A stretch of 37,983 bases of DNA, taken from Mucilaginibacter sp. GTDB taxonomy: Bacteria > Bacteroidota > Bacteroidia > Sphingobacteriales > Sphingobacteriaceae. The stretch lies in assembly GCA_028287895.1 (NCBI GenBank), contig JAQBOV010000011.1, forward strand, positions 1 through 37,983, in the 5' to 3' direction. Below, one piece after another: positions 16,024-23,855 of this stretch. Every line of letters begins with the position of its first letter. Within the stretch, counting starts at the first letter, position 1. The notes under the pieces are model-generated. The model was given only the letters and a program-made list of their open reading frames with translations, was not told the origin of the DNA and did no database searches. The position numbers and the translations under genes were made by a program.

Positions 16024-16689
16024 ATGAGGATCAACCCTGAAACTTTTGTTTTTTTAAAAGATATTGCCGCTAATAATAACCGCGAATGGTTCCTGACCAA
16101 TAAACCTGCACACGATAAAGCCAAAGAGAATGTGATTGAATTTGCCGGCGAATTGATCAGGGAACTCAATAAGATCGATCCGGCAATTGATGCACATTTA
16201 GATCCCAAAAAATGTGTAATGCGCATTTACCGTGACGTGCGGTTTAGCCTCGATAAAACCCCGTATAAAAACAATTTTGGCATTGGCAAATTAACATCGG
16301 GCAAAAATGTCATGCATGTAGGATATTATATGCATATTCAGCCCGGCGCTTCATTTATAGCCGGTGGCAGCTGGATGCCCGAGGCTGCCCAGTTAAAAGC
16401 GATCAGACAGGAAATTGACTATAACCCCGCAGGTTTGAAAAGCATTGTAGATGCCCCGGAATTTAAAAAGTTATTCGGCGATTTCAGCAAGCAGGAACAG
16501 TTGAAAACTGTCCCGCGGGAGTATAGCGCCGATAATGAAAATATTGGGTTGCTGAAACTTAAAAGTTTTGTGGCTGCACATAATTTAACAGACGGGGAAT
16601 TGGAAAAAGAGGGTGTAATTAAAAATATAGCCGCTATATGCAGTAAAATTCATCCACTGAATGTTTTTCTGAATAATGCTGTTGCTTAA
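16024..16689 (+). CDS. DUF2461 (TIGR02453 family) protein
   Basis: A 221-residue soluble protein of the DUF2461 family, whose biochemical function is unknown. Family features visible are the N-terminal FLKDIAANNNREWF, the RIYRDVRFSLDKTPYKNNFGI core around residues 70-90, and the following GYYMHIQPG. No signal peptide or membrane segment is seen. It is separated from the respiratory genes by a terminator-like hairpin. Its end overlaps the extended frame of the next gene, though the likely next start lies 19 bases beyond its stop. Nothing in the context reveals its substrate. Confidence 0.87.
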   Translation: MRINPETFVFLKDIAANNNREWFLTNKPAHDKAKENVIEFAGELIRELNKIDPAIDAHLDPKKCVMRIYRDVRFSLDKTPYKNNFGIGKLTSGKNVMHVGYYMHIQPGASFIAGGSWMPEAAQLKAIRQEIDYNPAGLKSIVDAPEFKKLFGDFSKQEQLKTVPREYSADNENIGLLKLKSFVAAHNLTDGELEKEGVIKNIAAICSKIHPLNVFLNNAVA

Positions 16690-16708
16690 CGATGTAAACC
16701 AATCAAAC

Positions 16709-17536
16709 ATGAAAATAAAGTATTATTTATTCGCCGCCATCCTATGCTTAACGTTACATTCCTGCGTTGTGCTCTCACCTAAAAAATATAAATCGCTGCT
16801 GGCCGAGCGGGATTCGCTTTCAAACCGCAGCACCAGCCTGGAAGCACAACTTTCCGCTTTACAGGCAGATACCATGCACCTTCACCAACAATTGGCTGAA
16901 CTGCAGGGCAGTTATAGCTCGCTTAGCGGAAATTATAATAAATTGAATGACAATTATAGCAGCAGTTCATCAAAAGTAAGCCAGTTATCAAGTGATCTGC
17001 AAAAAAGAGAAGCCCGTTTAAAAGAGGTAGAAGAAGCCCTAAGGAAACGTGATGCTGCTACCAATGCATTAAGAGATAAACTGCAGCAGGCTTTGCTGGG
17101 GTTTCAGAACAGCGGCTTGACGGTTGATATCAGAGATGGTAAAGTATATGTTTCTTTAGCCGATAAATTACTTTTCCCATCAGGAAGTATTGTTATTGAT
17201 GAGCATGGTAAAGAAGCCCTGAAACAACTGGCGGTGGTGCTTAATAAGGAAACAAATATTAATATGGCAGTTGAAGGCCATACCGATGTTAAAAAAGTAA
17301 AGAATCTTGGACAGATCAAGGACAACTGGGACTTGAGTGTACTGCGCGCCACCTCGGTAACCCGTTACCTGACTGAGGTTGAAAATGTAGATCCGAAACG
17401 TTTGACTGCTACAGGTAAAAGCCAGTATCAGCCGGTTGATCCCGGCACAACGCCCGATGCGCTGGCAAAAAACAGGCGAATAGAAATCGTACTATCGCCA
17501 AAACTGGACGAGTTATATAATTTGATAAAACAATAG
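16709..17536 (+). CDS. OmpA-family lipoprotein with coiled coil
   Basis: A 275-residue envelope protein. The ATG at 16709 gives a clean lipoprotein signal (MKIKYYLF...LHSC); an upstream in-frame ATG at 16676 would place 11 charged residues before it. After the lipidated Cys comes a coiled-coil region rich in Ser, Leu and Gln (about residues 30-125). The C-terminal OmpA domain follows, with VEGHTDVKKV, an NWDLSVLRATSVTRYL stretch, and KNRRIEIVLSP. Such proteins bind peptidoglycan and tie the outer membrane to the wall. A strong terminator follows directly, so transcription probably ends here. Confidence 0.92.
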   Translation: MKIKYYLFAAILCLTLHSCVVLSPKKYKSLLAERDSLSNRSTSLEAQLSALQADTMHLHQQLAELQGSYSSLSGNYNKLNDNYSSSSSKVSQLSSDLQKREARLKEVEEALRKRDAATNALRDKLQQALLGFQNSGLTVDIRDGKVYVSLADKLLFPSGSIVIDEHGKEALKQLAVVLNKETNINMAVEGHTDVKKVKNLGQIKDNWDLSVLRATSVTRYLTEVENVDPKRLTATGKSQYQPVDPGTTPDALAKNRRIEIVLSPKLDELYNLIKQ

Positions 17537-17542
17537 TTTCAA

Positions 17543-17570
17543 AAGCCCCTGACAAAACAGGGGCTTATTT
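17543..17570 (+). terminator. Rho-independent terminator after the OmpA-type gene
   Basis: AAGCCCCTG (17543-17551) and CAGGGGCTT (17558-17566) form a perfect 9-bp stem with the six-base loop ACAAAA, followed by ATTTGTT. It starts 7 bases after the stop codon. The stem is symmetrical enough to work in both directions, but the neighbouring genes make the + direction relevant. Confidence 0.85.
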
Positions 17571-17589
17571 GTTATCAAATAAAATTAAA

Positions 17590-18348
17590 ATGGAAACCTA
17601 CGCTATTATTTCCGATATACATGGCAACTCGCTGGCACTTGTAGCAGTTTTAAAGAACATAAAAGCACGGGGTATAAAAAAAATCATCAATCTTGGCGAT
17701 CATTTTTTTGGTGCGCTTGAACCGGAAGCTGTTGCCGGGATCCTGCGCGAAAACGAAATGCTTTGTATAAGCGGCAACACCGACCGCGAAATATTGGAAA
17801 GCATCGACTGGAAATCAGATAAGGAGGGGATGGACAGGGTAAAGGCAGACCTGTCGCAACAAAGCATATCGTGGTTACGCAATTTGCCCAAAATCCTGAA
17901 TTACGATAGTTTATTTTTTGTTTGTCACGGCACACCAGCAAGCGATGACGAATATCTGCTGGAAAAAGTGACTGCAAATGGTGTTTTTGTTTATAATGAT
18001 GAAGAACTGGTCAAGGGCACCGATCATATTAAGGAACGTATCATACTTTGTGGTCATTCGCATGTGAACAGGGTAGTGTACCTTTCCAATGATAAAATAA
18101 TCCTTAATCCGGGTAGTGTCGGACTGCCTGCATACCTGGGTAATGGGGAACACCGCTTTGCTATGGAGTCCATGACACCACATGCTAAATATGCCATAGT
18201 TTATTCCTATGGGCAATCGGTTAGTATTGAACAGGTGCTTTGCGCCTATGATTGGCATAAAGCATCTGAAGCCGCCCGCAGAAACGGTAACGAGAAGTGG
18301 GCGCAATTTTTATTGCATGGCCGTATGCCAAAGGATCTGAGGCCTTAA
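17590..18348 (+). CDS. Metallophosphoesterase (calcineurin-like, YfcE/MJ0936-type)
   Basis: A 252-residue cytosolic phosphoesterase of the calcineurin-like superfamily. The metal motifs appear in order: DIHGNS near the N-terminus, NLGDHFFG, SGNTDRE (GNxD in place of GNH), the late CHG, and CGHSHVNR. NPGSVGLPA follows as in YfcE-type enzymes. I start it at the ATG at 17590; the frame opens earlier at a TTG inside the preceding terminator, which is unlikely to be used. The substrate is unknown: this group includes phosphodiesterases and nucleotidases. A 312-base gap without genes follows. Confidence 0.88.
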   Translation: METYAIISDIHGNSLALVAVLKNIKARGIKKIINLGDHFFGALEPEAVAGILRENEMLCISGNTDREILESIDWKSDKEGMDRVKADLSQQSISWLRNLPKILNYDSLFFVCHGTPASDDEYLLEKVTANGVFVYNDEELVKGTDHIKERIILCGHSHVNRVVYLSNDKIILNPGSVGLPAYLGNGEHRFAMESMTPHAKYAIVYSYGQSVSIEQVLCAYDWHKASEAARRNGNEKWAQFLLHGRMPKDLRP

Positions 18349-18660
18349 TTGGAAGGTTGAAAAAGGGATTTATCAATCCCGCCAGGTACAAGAGGGGAAA
18401 GCAAACCGCTATTGTACGGCCCTCTCGGTTACTTTAATGCGATGGAAGAAGAAAAATAAAATCAGTTTAAGCCATTTTAAAATAGTGGAACGCCCAGCGA
18501 CTTTTTTGTGCGCAGGAATGGCAATTTTTTTTTATCCCCATAAATATGAAAAAATATAAAACTTATGACATTTCTGCTGTTTTATAATTAATAATACCAA
18601 CCATTGTCTGGCCGATAGATTGAAGATATAGTAATAACCAATATAAACACACAACCAATC
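18349..18660. other. Gene-free stretch with possible RNA structure
   Basis: No convincing gene is seen in these 312 bases. GGGATT (18365-18370) and AATCCC (18375-18380) form a small perfect hairpin with the loop TATC. Next to it GTACAA (18386-18391) pairs with TTGTAC (18412-18417), and AGAGGG (18391-18396) pairs with CCCTCT (18420-18425), in an interleaved order that would make a pseudoknot rather than a simple stem. The right-hand half is AT-rich and should hold the promoter of the small membrane protein, but I find no match to the Bacteroidota TTTG/TAnnTTTG consensus. Confidence 0.4.
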
Positions 18661-18852
18661 ATGGCTCATTTAGAAGTACAACCAAAAAGCAGGAGCCACT
18701 GGTGGCTTTGGCTGCTAATTGTTATCGTGGTAATTGTGATTGCACTCTTCTTTTTAAACAGATACTATGGTCAGAACAGGACTGTTACCACTACAGATTC
18801 GTCAAAAACAGTGATCGATTCAACAGCAGGTAAAGTAGGGACGCAGAAATAA
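18661..18852 (+). CDS. Small single-helix membrane protein, uncharacterised
   Basis: A 63-residue protein with a short polar N-terminus (MAHLEVQPKSRSH), one strongly hydrophobic helix (about residues 14-33, WWLWLLIV onwards) and a Thr/Ser-rich polar tail. The positive residues before the helix suggest the N-terminus stays inside. No known domain is recognised. It is followed after 32 bases by a PRC-barrel gene in the same direction, so the two are probably expressed together. In Sphingobacteriaceae such small proteins often sit with general stress genes; that is inference. The long AT-rich upstream region suggests its own promoter. Confidence 0.7.
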   Translation: MAHLEVQPKSRSHWWLWLLIVIVVIVIALFFLNRYYGQNRTVTTTDSSKTVIDSTAGKVGTQK

Positions 18853-18884
18853 TTAAACGGGCAATTAAATTAAAATTTAAGATT

Positions 18885-19388
18885 ATGGTTTTTGAAGAAA
18901 ATACATACGACCACCTGGAGGAACTGGATGGCAGTAGGTTTGAAATAGTTGATGGAGAACCCAACATTATCGGCTGGGATGTTAAAAACGGAAAAGGTCA
19001 AAAGATAGGTGAGGTGGATGATCTTCTTTTTAATCCGCAATCGCGCAAAGTAAAATACCTGGTAATGGACATGGACAGTAATAAAATTCAGCTTGACAGG
19101 GGCAGGAAAGTATTGATCCCGATTGACATTGCTGATTTGTACAGCAAGCATGCAGAGAAAAGCAGCGTTGTTCAGCATATGGAACACAACGTTTATGATC
19201 CCGCCTATGACGGCAATGTGGTAATTTTACGACAGGTAAGTATTGCGCAACTAAATGCCCTTCCGCTCTATGAAAAGAATCACCTTTCTCCGCAAACTGA
19301 AAAGGCGATCGGCAATATTTTTGAAAGAAGGGGCCGGGGCGGCTCATCTTCCGATGTTCGTGAAGATTTAGAACGGGAAACGGGTTAG
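18885..19388 (+). CDS. PRC-barrel domain protein
   Basis: A 167-residue soluble protein. Residues about 22-95 match a PRC-barrel: IIGWDVKNGKGQKIGEVDDL, then RKVKYLVMDMD and KVLIPIDIADL. PRC-barrels are found in the photosynthetic reaction-centre H subunit, in RimM, and in many stand-alone proteins of unknown role, often stress-related. The C-terminal part (LPLYEKNHLSPQTEKAI, then a Gly/Ser/Arg-rich tail) is polar and probably flexible. No signal peptide is seen. It follows the small membrane protein closely, and a physical partnership is possible but unproven. Confidence 0.85.
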   Translation: MVFEENTYDHLEELDGSRFEIVDGEPNIIGWDVKNGKGQKIGEVDDLLFNPQSRKVKYLVMDMDSNKIQLDRGRKVLIPIDIADLYSKHAEKSSVVQHMEHNVYDPAYDGNVVILRQVSIAQLNALPLYEKNHLSPQTEKAIGNIFERRGRGGSSSDVREDLERETG

Positions 19389-19443
19389 CTACCCGGGCCG
19401 TTTAGCAGTACGATAAGATGATGAGCAGCCCTTGATATCAGGG

Positions 19444-19752
19444 CTACAACTCCTCTATCGTTTCCATTAAAGTATGGAATAAAGCAAAACGCTCTTCAAA
19501 TTGGGCATTATGCGCCTGATGCAGCTGCTCCATATGCTTGTAATAAAAATCGCTATATCTTTCTATAGCATCGGTATGATACTGAAAGCAATAGGTAATG
19601 CCCTCGTTGGGAGAATCAAGCACGGTCAACACTTTATAGCTATCAAAAGCGCCGGTAGCTAAAACAGCAGGTAGGTGATTATTTTTTATCCAAATTAACC
19701 ATTCATCAATAATGGCATCGTCAACAATAAACGTTTCGTTGTAAACTAACAT
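19444..19752 (-). CDS. DUF4286 family protein
   Basis: A 102-residue soluble protein of the DUF4286 family, a small alpha-beta protein common in Bacteroidota and of unknown function. Visible features are the N-terminal YNETFIVDDAIIDEWLIWI and the central YCFQYHTDAIERYSDFY, with many aromatic residues. It starts at the ATG whose complement is at 19750-19752. It converges on the PRC-barrel gene with 55 bases between them, and a 124-base gene-free gap separates it from the TPR gene on its other side. The fold suggests a dimeric ferredoxin-like protein; this is inference. Confidence 0.8.
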   Translation of the reverse strand: MLVYNETFIVDDAIIDEWLIWIKNNHLPAVLATGAFDSYKVLTVLDSPNEGITYCFQYHTDAIERYSDFYYKHMEQLHQAHNAQFEERFALFHTLMETIEEL

Positions 19753-19876
19753 GGGGGTAAAAATAACGATTGTTTGTGAGCTTGCCCTAAGTTTAAGCTA
19801 TAGATAAACGAGATATGATTGTATGATGATTTTTTTAACAATAATTCACGCAGTCAGTACTTCAGCAATTCAATAA

Positions 19877-21685
19877 CTAAGAAGCATCCGGCTTATCACC
19901 CCTCAAAGAACGGAAACGTTTGCGAGCCTCATTGATCCATAGGCTGCCGGGATAATCTGTTATAATTTTTTGATAGTAAATTTTAGCCTGCTCCTTGCCC
20001 GCAAGGTGATTTTCGTAAATATCGCCCAGCATAAAAACAGCATCATCAGCCCAAAGGTCAAACGGGTGTTCATCGAATATCTTTTTTAATGGCAGGATGG
20101 CATCAGCATAGTTTTTTTGCTGTATCAAAATACGCGCCTTGGCCATTAAAATATCGTCACTTAAGCTGTTGCCGGGATATCTGACATCGATGCTGTCTAA
20201 TACCCGCACTGCTTTTTCAGGCTGTTCTTCAAAAATTTGCAGATCAGCGCGGGCATACATTTTTAAGGCATTTCCCGAAGTATCAGCTACTAAATTATCC
20301 GTAATGAGCAACGATAAATTTATTGCGTCATTAGCGATCAGTTGCGAAGTGGCGGCTTTTAATACATCCAATTGTCCTTTGGCCCAGTTAAAATCGCCCG
20401 TATAATAAGCCAGCTTAGCGTTCCTCAATTTGGCGTCCTGCCCGATGGAAGTATTCGGATACGCTGTTTCAACCTGGCTATATAATAAAGTCGCCTCCCA
20501 GGGCTGATTGTTCATCAGGCACACGTCGCCCAGGTCGAGCTTGCAACTATTGAGCAGGTTCGGCTTAATACCGGGGACTGCGACAGCCTCTTCGAGTAGT
20601 TTTTGGGCCTCACTCAATTTATGCAGTTTAAAGGCCTGCAGCTTAGCCAGCCGCTGCATGGCAAAAGCCGTGCTGCTTGTTTTGCCAAATTCGTTCAGCA
20701 GGTCGGTGTAATCTTTTTCGAGGCTTAAAAGATCAGCTTGAGTGTACTTGCCTGCCGTTATCAATAAGTTTTTGGTATTGATCAGTTCAATTTTTGCCGG
20801 TATATATAACTGCCCATTTTTTCCCTTGCTGATGATATACGCATATCCGCGGACGGCAGTTTCATAAGCTTCGTTTGAAACAAGTGTCTGGCACAGATCA
20901 AAAATGCTGGTGCCATCATCATTCTGACGCCGGTTTAAGGCAAGAGCCTGGTTTAATGCCTGGTCAAATTCCTTTTGCTGTAAAAACTGCCAGGTGAGCA
21001 TGTCCACATAAACGGTTTGCTGCGGGTCCTTCTGTATGCGTTTAAATAAAGCCACTTTAAGCATGTTGTAATCATCAGTACCTTCGTACAGTGATGACAA
21101 AGTGTTTTCAGCCTGGGTAATAAAGGCAGGGTTAGAAGGTAAAAAGCTTAGATATTCTTCTGTCAACGCCGGTTTATCCCTTTTGTACCTGTACAGGTTA
21201 ATCAGTTCAAAAGAATACAGATTATCGTTATGCAACAGCTTACGCCCCTGGAGGAATATTTTTATGGCATAATCCACATTTTCCGCCTGATAAAACTGTG
21301 TTGCAAGGTTGGCGATCACGCCTTGATCGGCTGGCAGGTTTTTGATCAGGTCATCATATACGGTATTGGCTTTATCAGGTTCGCCTTTTTGGGTATAGAT
21401 GCGCCCCAAAGCAATACTATATTGGTAATCACCGGGATGTTTACGGGACATTTTCTTGGTGATATTTTCAGCATCGTCAAACTTTTTAAGACTTAACAAG
21501 CCATTTATATAATAAGAGTAATAGGCATCATTGTCCTGCTTATATAGTTTCTGGTAAATGTCAAGTGCTTTTTGCAATTCGCCGTTAGTGGTAAACTGCC
21601 TTGCCAGCTGCAGGTCGTTAACCTGTGCGAAAAGCCCGCAGCAAAACAGGAACAGAAAAAAAACTATTGCGGTGGCTCGCTTCAT
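19877..21685 (-). CDS. Exported TPR-repeat protein
   Basis: A 602-residue protein from the ATG at 21685; the frame opens six codons earlier at a TTG. An N-terminal signal peptide (MKRATAIVFFLFLFCCGLFAQ) directs it to the envelope. The rest is nearly all TPR-type helical repeats, for example the LARQFTTNGELQKALDIYQK unit near the start, and PEKAVRVLDSIDVRYPGNSL, YADAILPLKKIFDEHP and QAKIYYQKIITDYPGSLW towards the end. The C-terminal units look like those of outer-membrane lipoproteins such as BamD/YbgF. No enzymatic domain is seen. It is transcribed away from the S9-type gene, with a shared 265-base upstream region. Confidence 0.88.
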   Translation of the reverse strand: MKRATAIVFFLFLFCCGLFAQVNDLQLARQFTTNGELQKALDIYQKLYKQDNDAYYSYYINGLLSLKKFDDAENITKKMSRKHPGDYQYSIALGRIYTQKGEPDKANTVYDDLIKNLPADQGVIANLATQFYQAENVDYAIKIFLQGRKLLHNDNLYSFELINLYRYKRDKPALTEEYLSFLPSNPAFITQAENTLSSLYEGTDDYNMLKVALFKRIQKDPQQTVYVDMLTWQFLQQKEFDQALNQALALNRRQNDDGTSIFDLCQTLVSNEAYETAVRGYAYIISKGKNGQLYIPAKIELINTKNLLITAGKYTQADLLSLEKDYTDLLNEFGKTSSTAFAMQRLAKLQAFKLHKLSEAQKLLEEAVAVPGIKPNLLNSCKLDLGDVCLMNNQPWEATLLYSQVETAYPNTSIGQDAKLRNAKLAYYTGDFNWAKGQLDVLKAATSQLIANDAINLSLLITDNLVADTSGNALKMYARADLQIFEEQPEKAVRVLDSIDVRYPGNSLSDDILMAKARILIQQKNYADAILPLKKIFDEHPFDLWADDAVFMLGDIYENHLAGKEQAKIYYQKIITDYPGSLWINEARKRFRSLRGDKPDAS

Positions 21686-21905
21686 TAACTCAAAATTAAT
21701 CAATTAATACCGGTTTATCGTCCGGCAAGATAGAATCAGGACTCAAGATACAGGAATCAGTATAAAGCGGGCCTGATCCGCAGAGAAAGGCCTGTTTTGT
21801 TATTGCCTTTTTTGTGCAATGAGGAATCTGATTTGCTCGATCAGCGTTGGTTCGGCCACATATAACGCCGTAAAATTGTGGTGACATTTTGTATCCATTA
21901 AGTAA

Positions 21906-21935
21906 TTTAACTAAGTTTAACATTATGTAGGTTTG
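21906..21935 (+). promoter_or_regulatory. Candidate Bacteroidota-type promoter for the S9-like gene
   Basis: TAGGTTTG at 21928-21935 matches the Bacteroidota -7 consensus TAnnTTTG exactly. TTTA at 21906-21909, 18 bases upstream, matches three of four bases of the -33 TTTG. The predicted transcript would start close to 21942, leaving a leader of only about nine bases before the ATG at 21951. Confidence 0.35.
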
Positions 21936-21950
21936 AACCAATTATATATA

Positions 21951-23843
21951 ATGTTAAGGCGGGCAAGAATTTCATTTTTTATTTTAATAGTATCTGTATT
22001 ATGTTCATGTAATCGTGACCAGGTAAGGCAAATACCTATCAGTGACTTTTTTAAAAATCCGGATAAAATCTTTTTTAGGTTATCGCCGGACGGGAAATAT
22101 GTTTCTTATTTAAAATCTTATAAAGGGCGACAAAATTTATTCATACAGTCACTGGCCGATGGTAAAGAACGGATGGCTACTTCTTTCACTGATTATTCAA
22201 TACGCGATTATTCATGGACTTATAATAACCAAATTGTTCTAAGCCAGGATATTATCGCACTTGATGAATATAAAATGTTTGCGCTTGATGCTTCAACGTT
22301 AAAGATGCATAGTATCCTCTCATTGGATAAAGGAAGGATATTTTTACTCAATAATCATAATAAGCAGAATCCTGACGTTGTAATGATCAAGATGAATAAA
22401 CGGGACCCTGCAATTTTTGATATTTATAAGCTGAACATAAGAACAGGTCAATTGAGACCCTACCTGGTAAATCCGGGTAATATGAGTGAGTGGTTTCCTG
22501 ATGATGACGGTAAAATACGTCTGGTAAAGGCATCTGACGGGGTGGACGAAACAATTTTATACAGGCCTGATGACAATTCCCCTTTTAAGCCGATCATTAA
22601 AAGCAATTTTATAAACCGGGTTCAGCCGATTGCTTTTACAGGTGTAAAAAATTACTTCTATGCGCTCTCCAATGTTAACCGGGATAAATCTGCCCTGGTT
22701 GAGATCGATGCCGAGACCGGTACGGAGCAAAAGGTGATATTTTCTTGTAACAAAGCTGATATCGATATCGTAGATTATTCAAGTAACAAACAACGGCTTG
22801 TGCTTGCAAATTGCCAGGAAGCAAAGCCGCGCAAACATTTTCTAAATTCAGATATTAAACATATTTACGATAATTTATCGCGCAAGCTGCGCAATACCGA
22901 GATCGATATTCTTGACAGGGACACTGCTGAAAATAAGTTTATTGTCTTTACTTACACCGACCGGAATCCAGGCAGCTATTATCTTTATGAACGATCCAAT
23001 GAAAAACTGACTAAGCTGGGAGTTAGAAACTCCAGCCTTAAGCCGGAAGAATTATGCGAAATGCAGCCCGTTGCTTTTAAAGCACGCGACGGATTACTTA
23101 TAAACGGCTATTTAACACTGCCACAAGGAACAAAAGCAACTGATCTGCCTGTTGTGGTAATGCCGCATGATGGCCCCTGGAGAAGGGATAACTGGGGGTA
23201 TAGCGACGAAGTGCAATTTTTGGCCAATCGTGGATATGCGGTGTTCCAGGTGAATTACAGGGGTTCAACCGGTTACGGGAAAGTATTTTATAGCGCAGGA
23301 TTTAAGCAGGCAGGTGGTAAAATACAGGACGATATAACAGATGGCGTAAATTGGCTGATCGGTAAAAAAATAGCCGATCCGAAGAAAATAGCTATTTTTG
23401 GAGGCGGTTTTGGTGGATTTTCAGCATTGTACGGTGTTTCTTTTCATCCCAAATTATACAATTGTGCAATCGTAAAATACGGACTGATTAATTTCTTTAC
23501 TTACATAAAGGATGTGCCGCCCTATTTTAAACCCCGCCTGAAAATGATGTATGAGATGATCGGTAATCCGGAGACCGATGCTGAGCAACTGCGGGCAATA
23601 TCTCCTGTTTTCCATACAGACAAGATAAAATCACCTGTATTGATTTTCCAGGGGGCAAGGGACGAAACTGCCAATATCAGCGAGTTGAACCAGTTTGTGC
23701 GCGAACTAAAAAAACAAAATGTACCGGTTAAATATTTTTTAAAGCAAAATGAACGCAGGGCTTTCAGGAATGAGCATAACAGGATGGAAATGTATGCCGA
23801 AATAGAGAAATTCCTGAATAATAATATGCGGGTTAGACCTTAA
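21951..23843 (+). CDS. Prolyl-oligopeptidase-like (S9) lipoprotein lacking catalytic Ser and His
   Basis: A 630-residue S9-family protein from the ATG at 21951. The signal ends at LCSC, making Cys20 a likely lipidation site. Residues about 25-360 are the beta-propeller-like part (RLSPDGKYVSYL). The C-terminal alpha/beta-hydrolase domain is well kept: MPHDGPWRRDNWGY, NYRGSTGYGK, DDITDGVNWLI. Active relatives read GGSYGG at the nucleophile; here it is GGGFGG, with Gly486 (23406-23408) in place of Ser. Active relatives read EGHGF at the catalytic His; here it is ERRAF, with Arg603. Asp571 remains (GARDE). It is therefore probably not a peptidase. The histidine kinase starts 12 bases later, so a sensing role is likely. 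Confidence 0.9.
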   Translation: MLRRARISFFILIVSVLCSCNRDQVRQIPISDFFKNPDKIFFRLSPDGKYVSYLKSYKGRQNLFIQSLADGKERMATSFTDYSIRDYSWTYNNQIVLSQDIIALDEYKMFALDASTLKMHSILSLDKGRIFLLNNHNKQNPDVVMIKMNKRDPAIFDIYKLNIRTGQLRPYLVNPGNMSEWFPDDDGKIRLVKASDGVDETILYRPDDNSPFKPIIKSNFINRVQPIAFTGVKNYFYALSNVNRDKSALVEIDAETGTEQKVIFSCNKADIDIVDYSSNKQRLVLANCQEAKPRKHFLNSDIKHIYDNLSRKLRNTEIDILDRDTAENKFIVFTYTDRNPGSYYLYERSNEKLTKLGVRNSSLKPEELCEMQPVAFKARDGLLINGYLTLPQGTKATDLPVVVMPHDGPWRRDNWGYSDEVQFLANRGYAVFQVNYRGSTGYGKVFYSAGFKQAGGKIQDDITDGVNWLIGKKIADPKKIAIFGGGFGGFSALYGVSFHPKLYNCAIVKYGLINFFTYIKDVPPYFKPRLKMMYEMIGNPETDAEQLRAISPVFHTDKIKSPVLIFQGARDETANISELNQFVRELKKQNVPVKYFLKQNERRAFRNEHNRMEMYAEIEKFLNNNMRVRP

Positions 23844-23855
23844 AACCCGTTTGTA

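Noticed and set aside
21691..21698. TAATTTTG on the - strand before the TPR gene, a match to the -7 consensus
   Set aside because: It is five bases from the start codon and has no -33 partner at 18-21 bases.
21696..21941. 81-codon - strand frame upstream of the TPR gene
   Set aside because: It lies in the divergent promoter region, has no recognisable domain, and would cross the candidate promoter.
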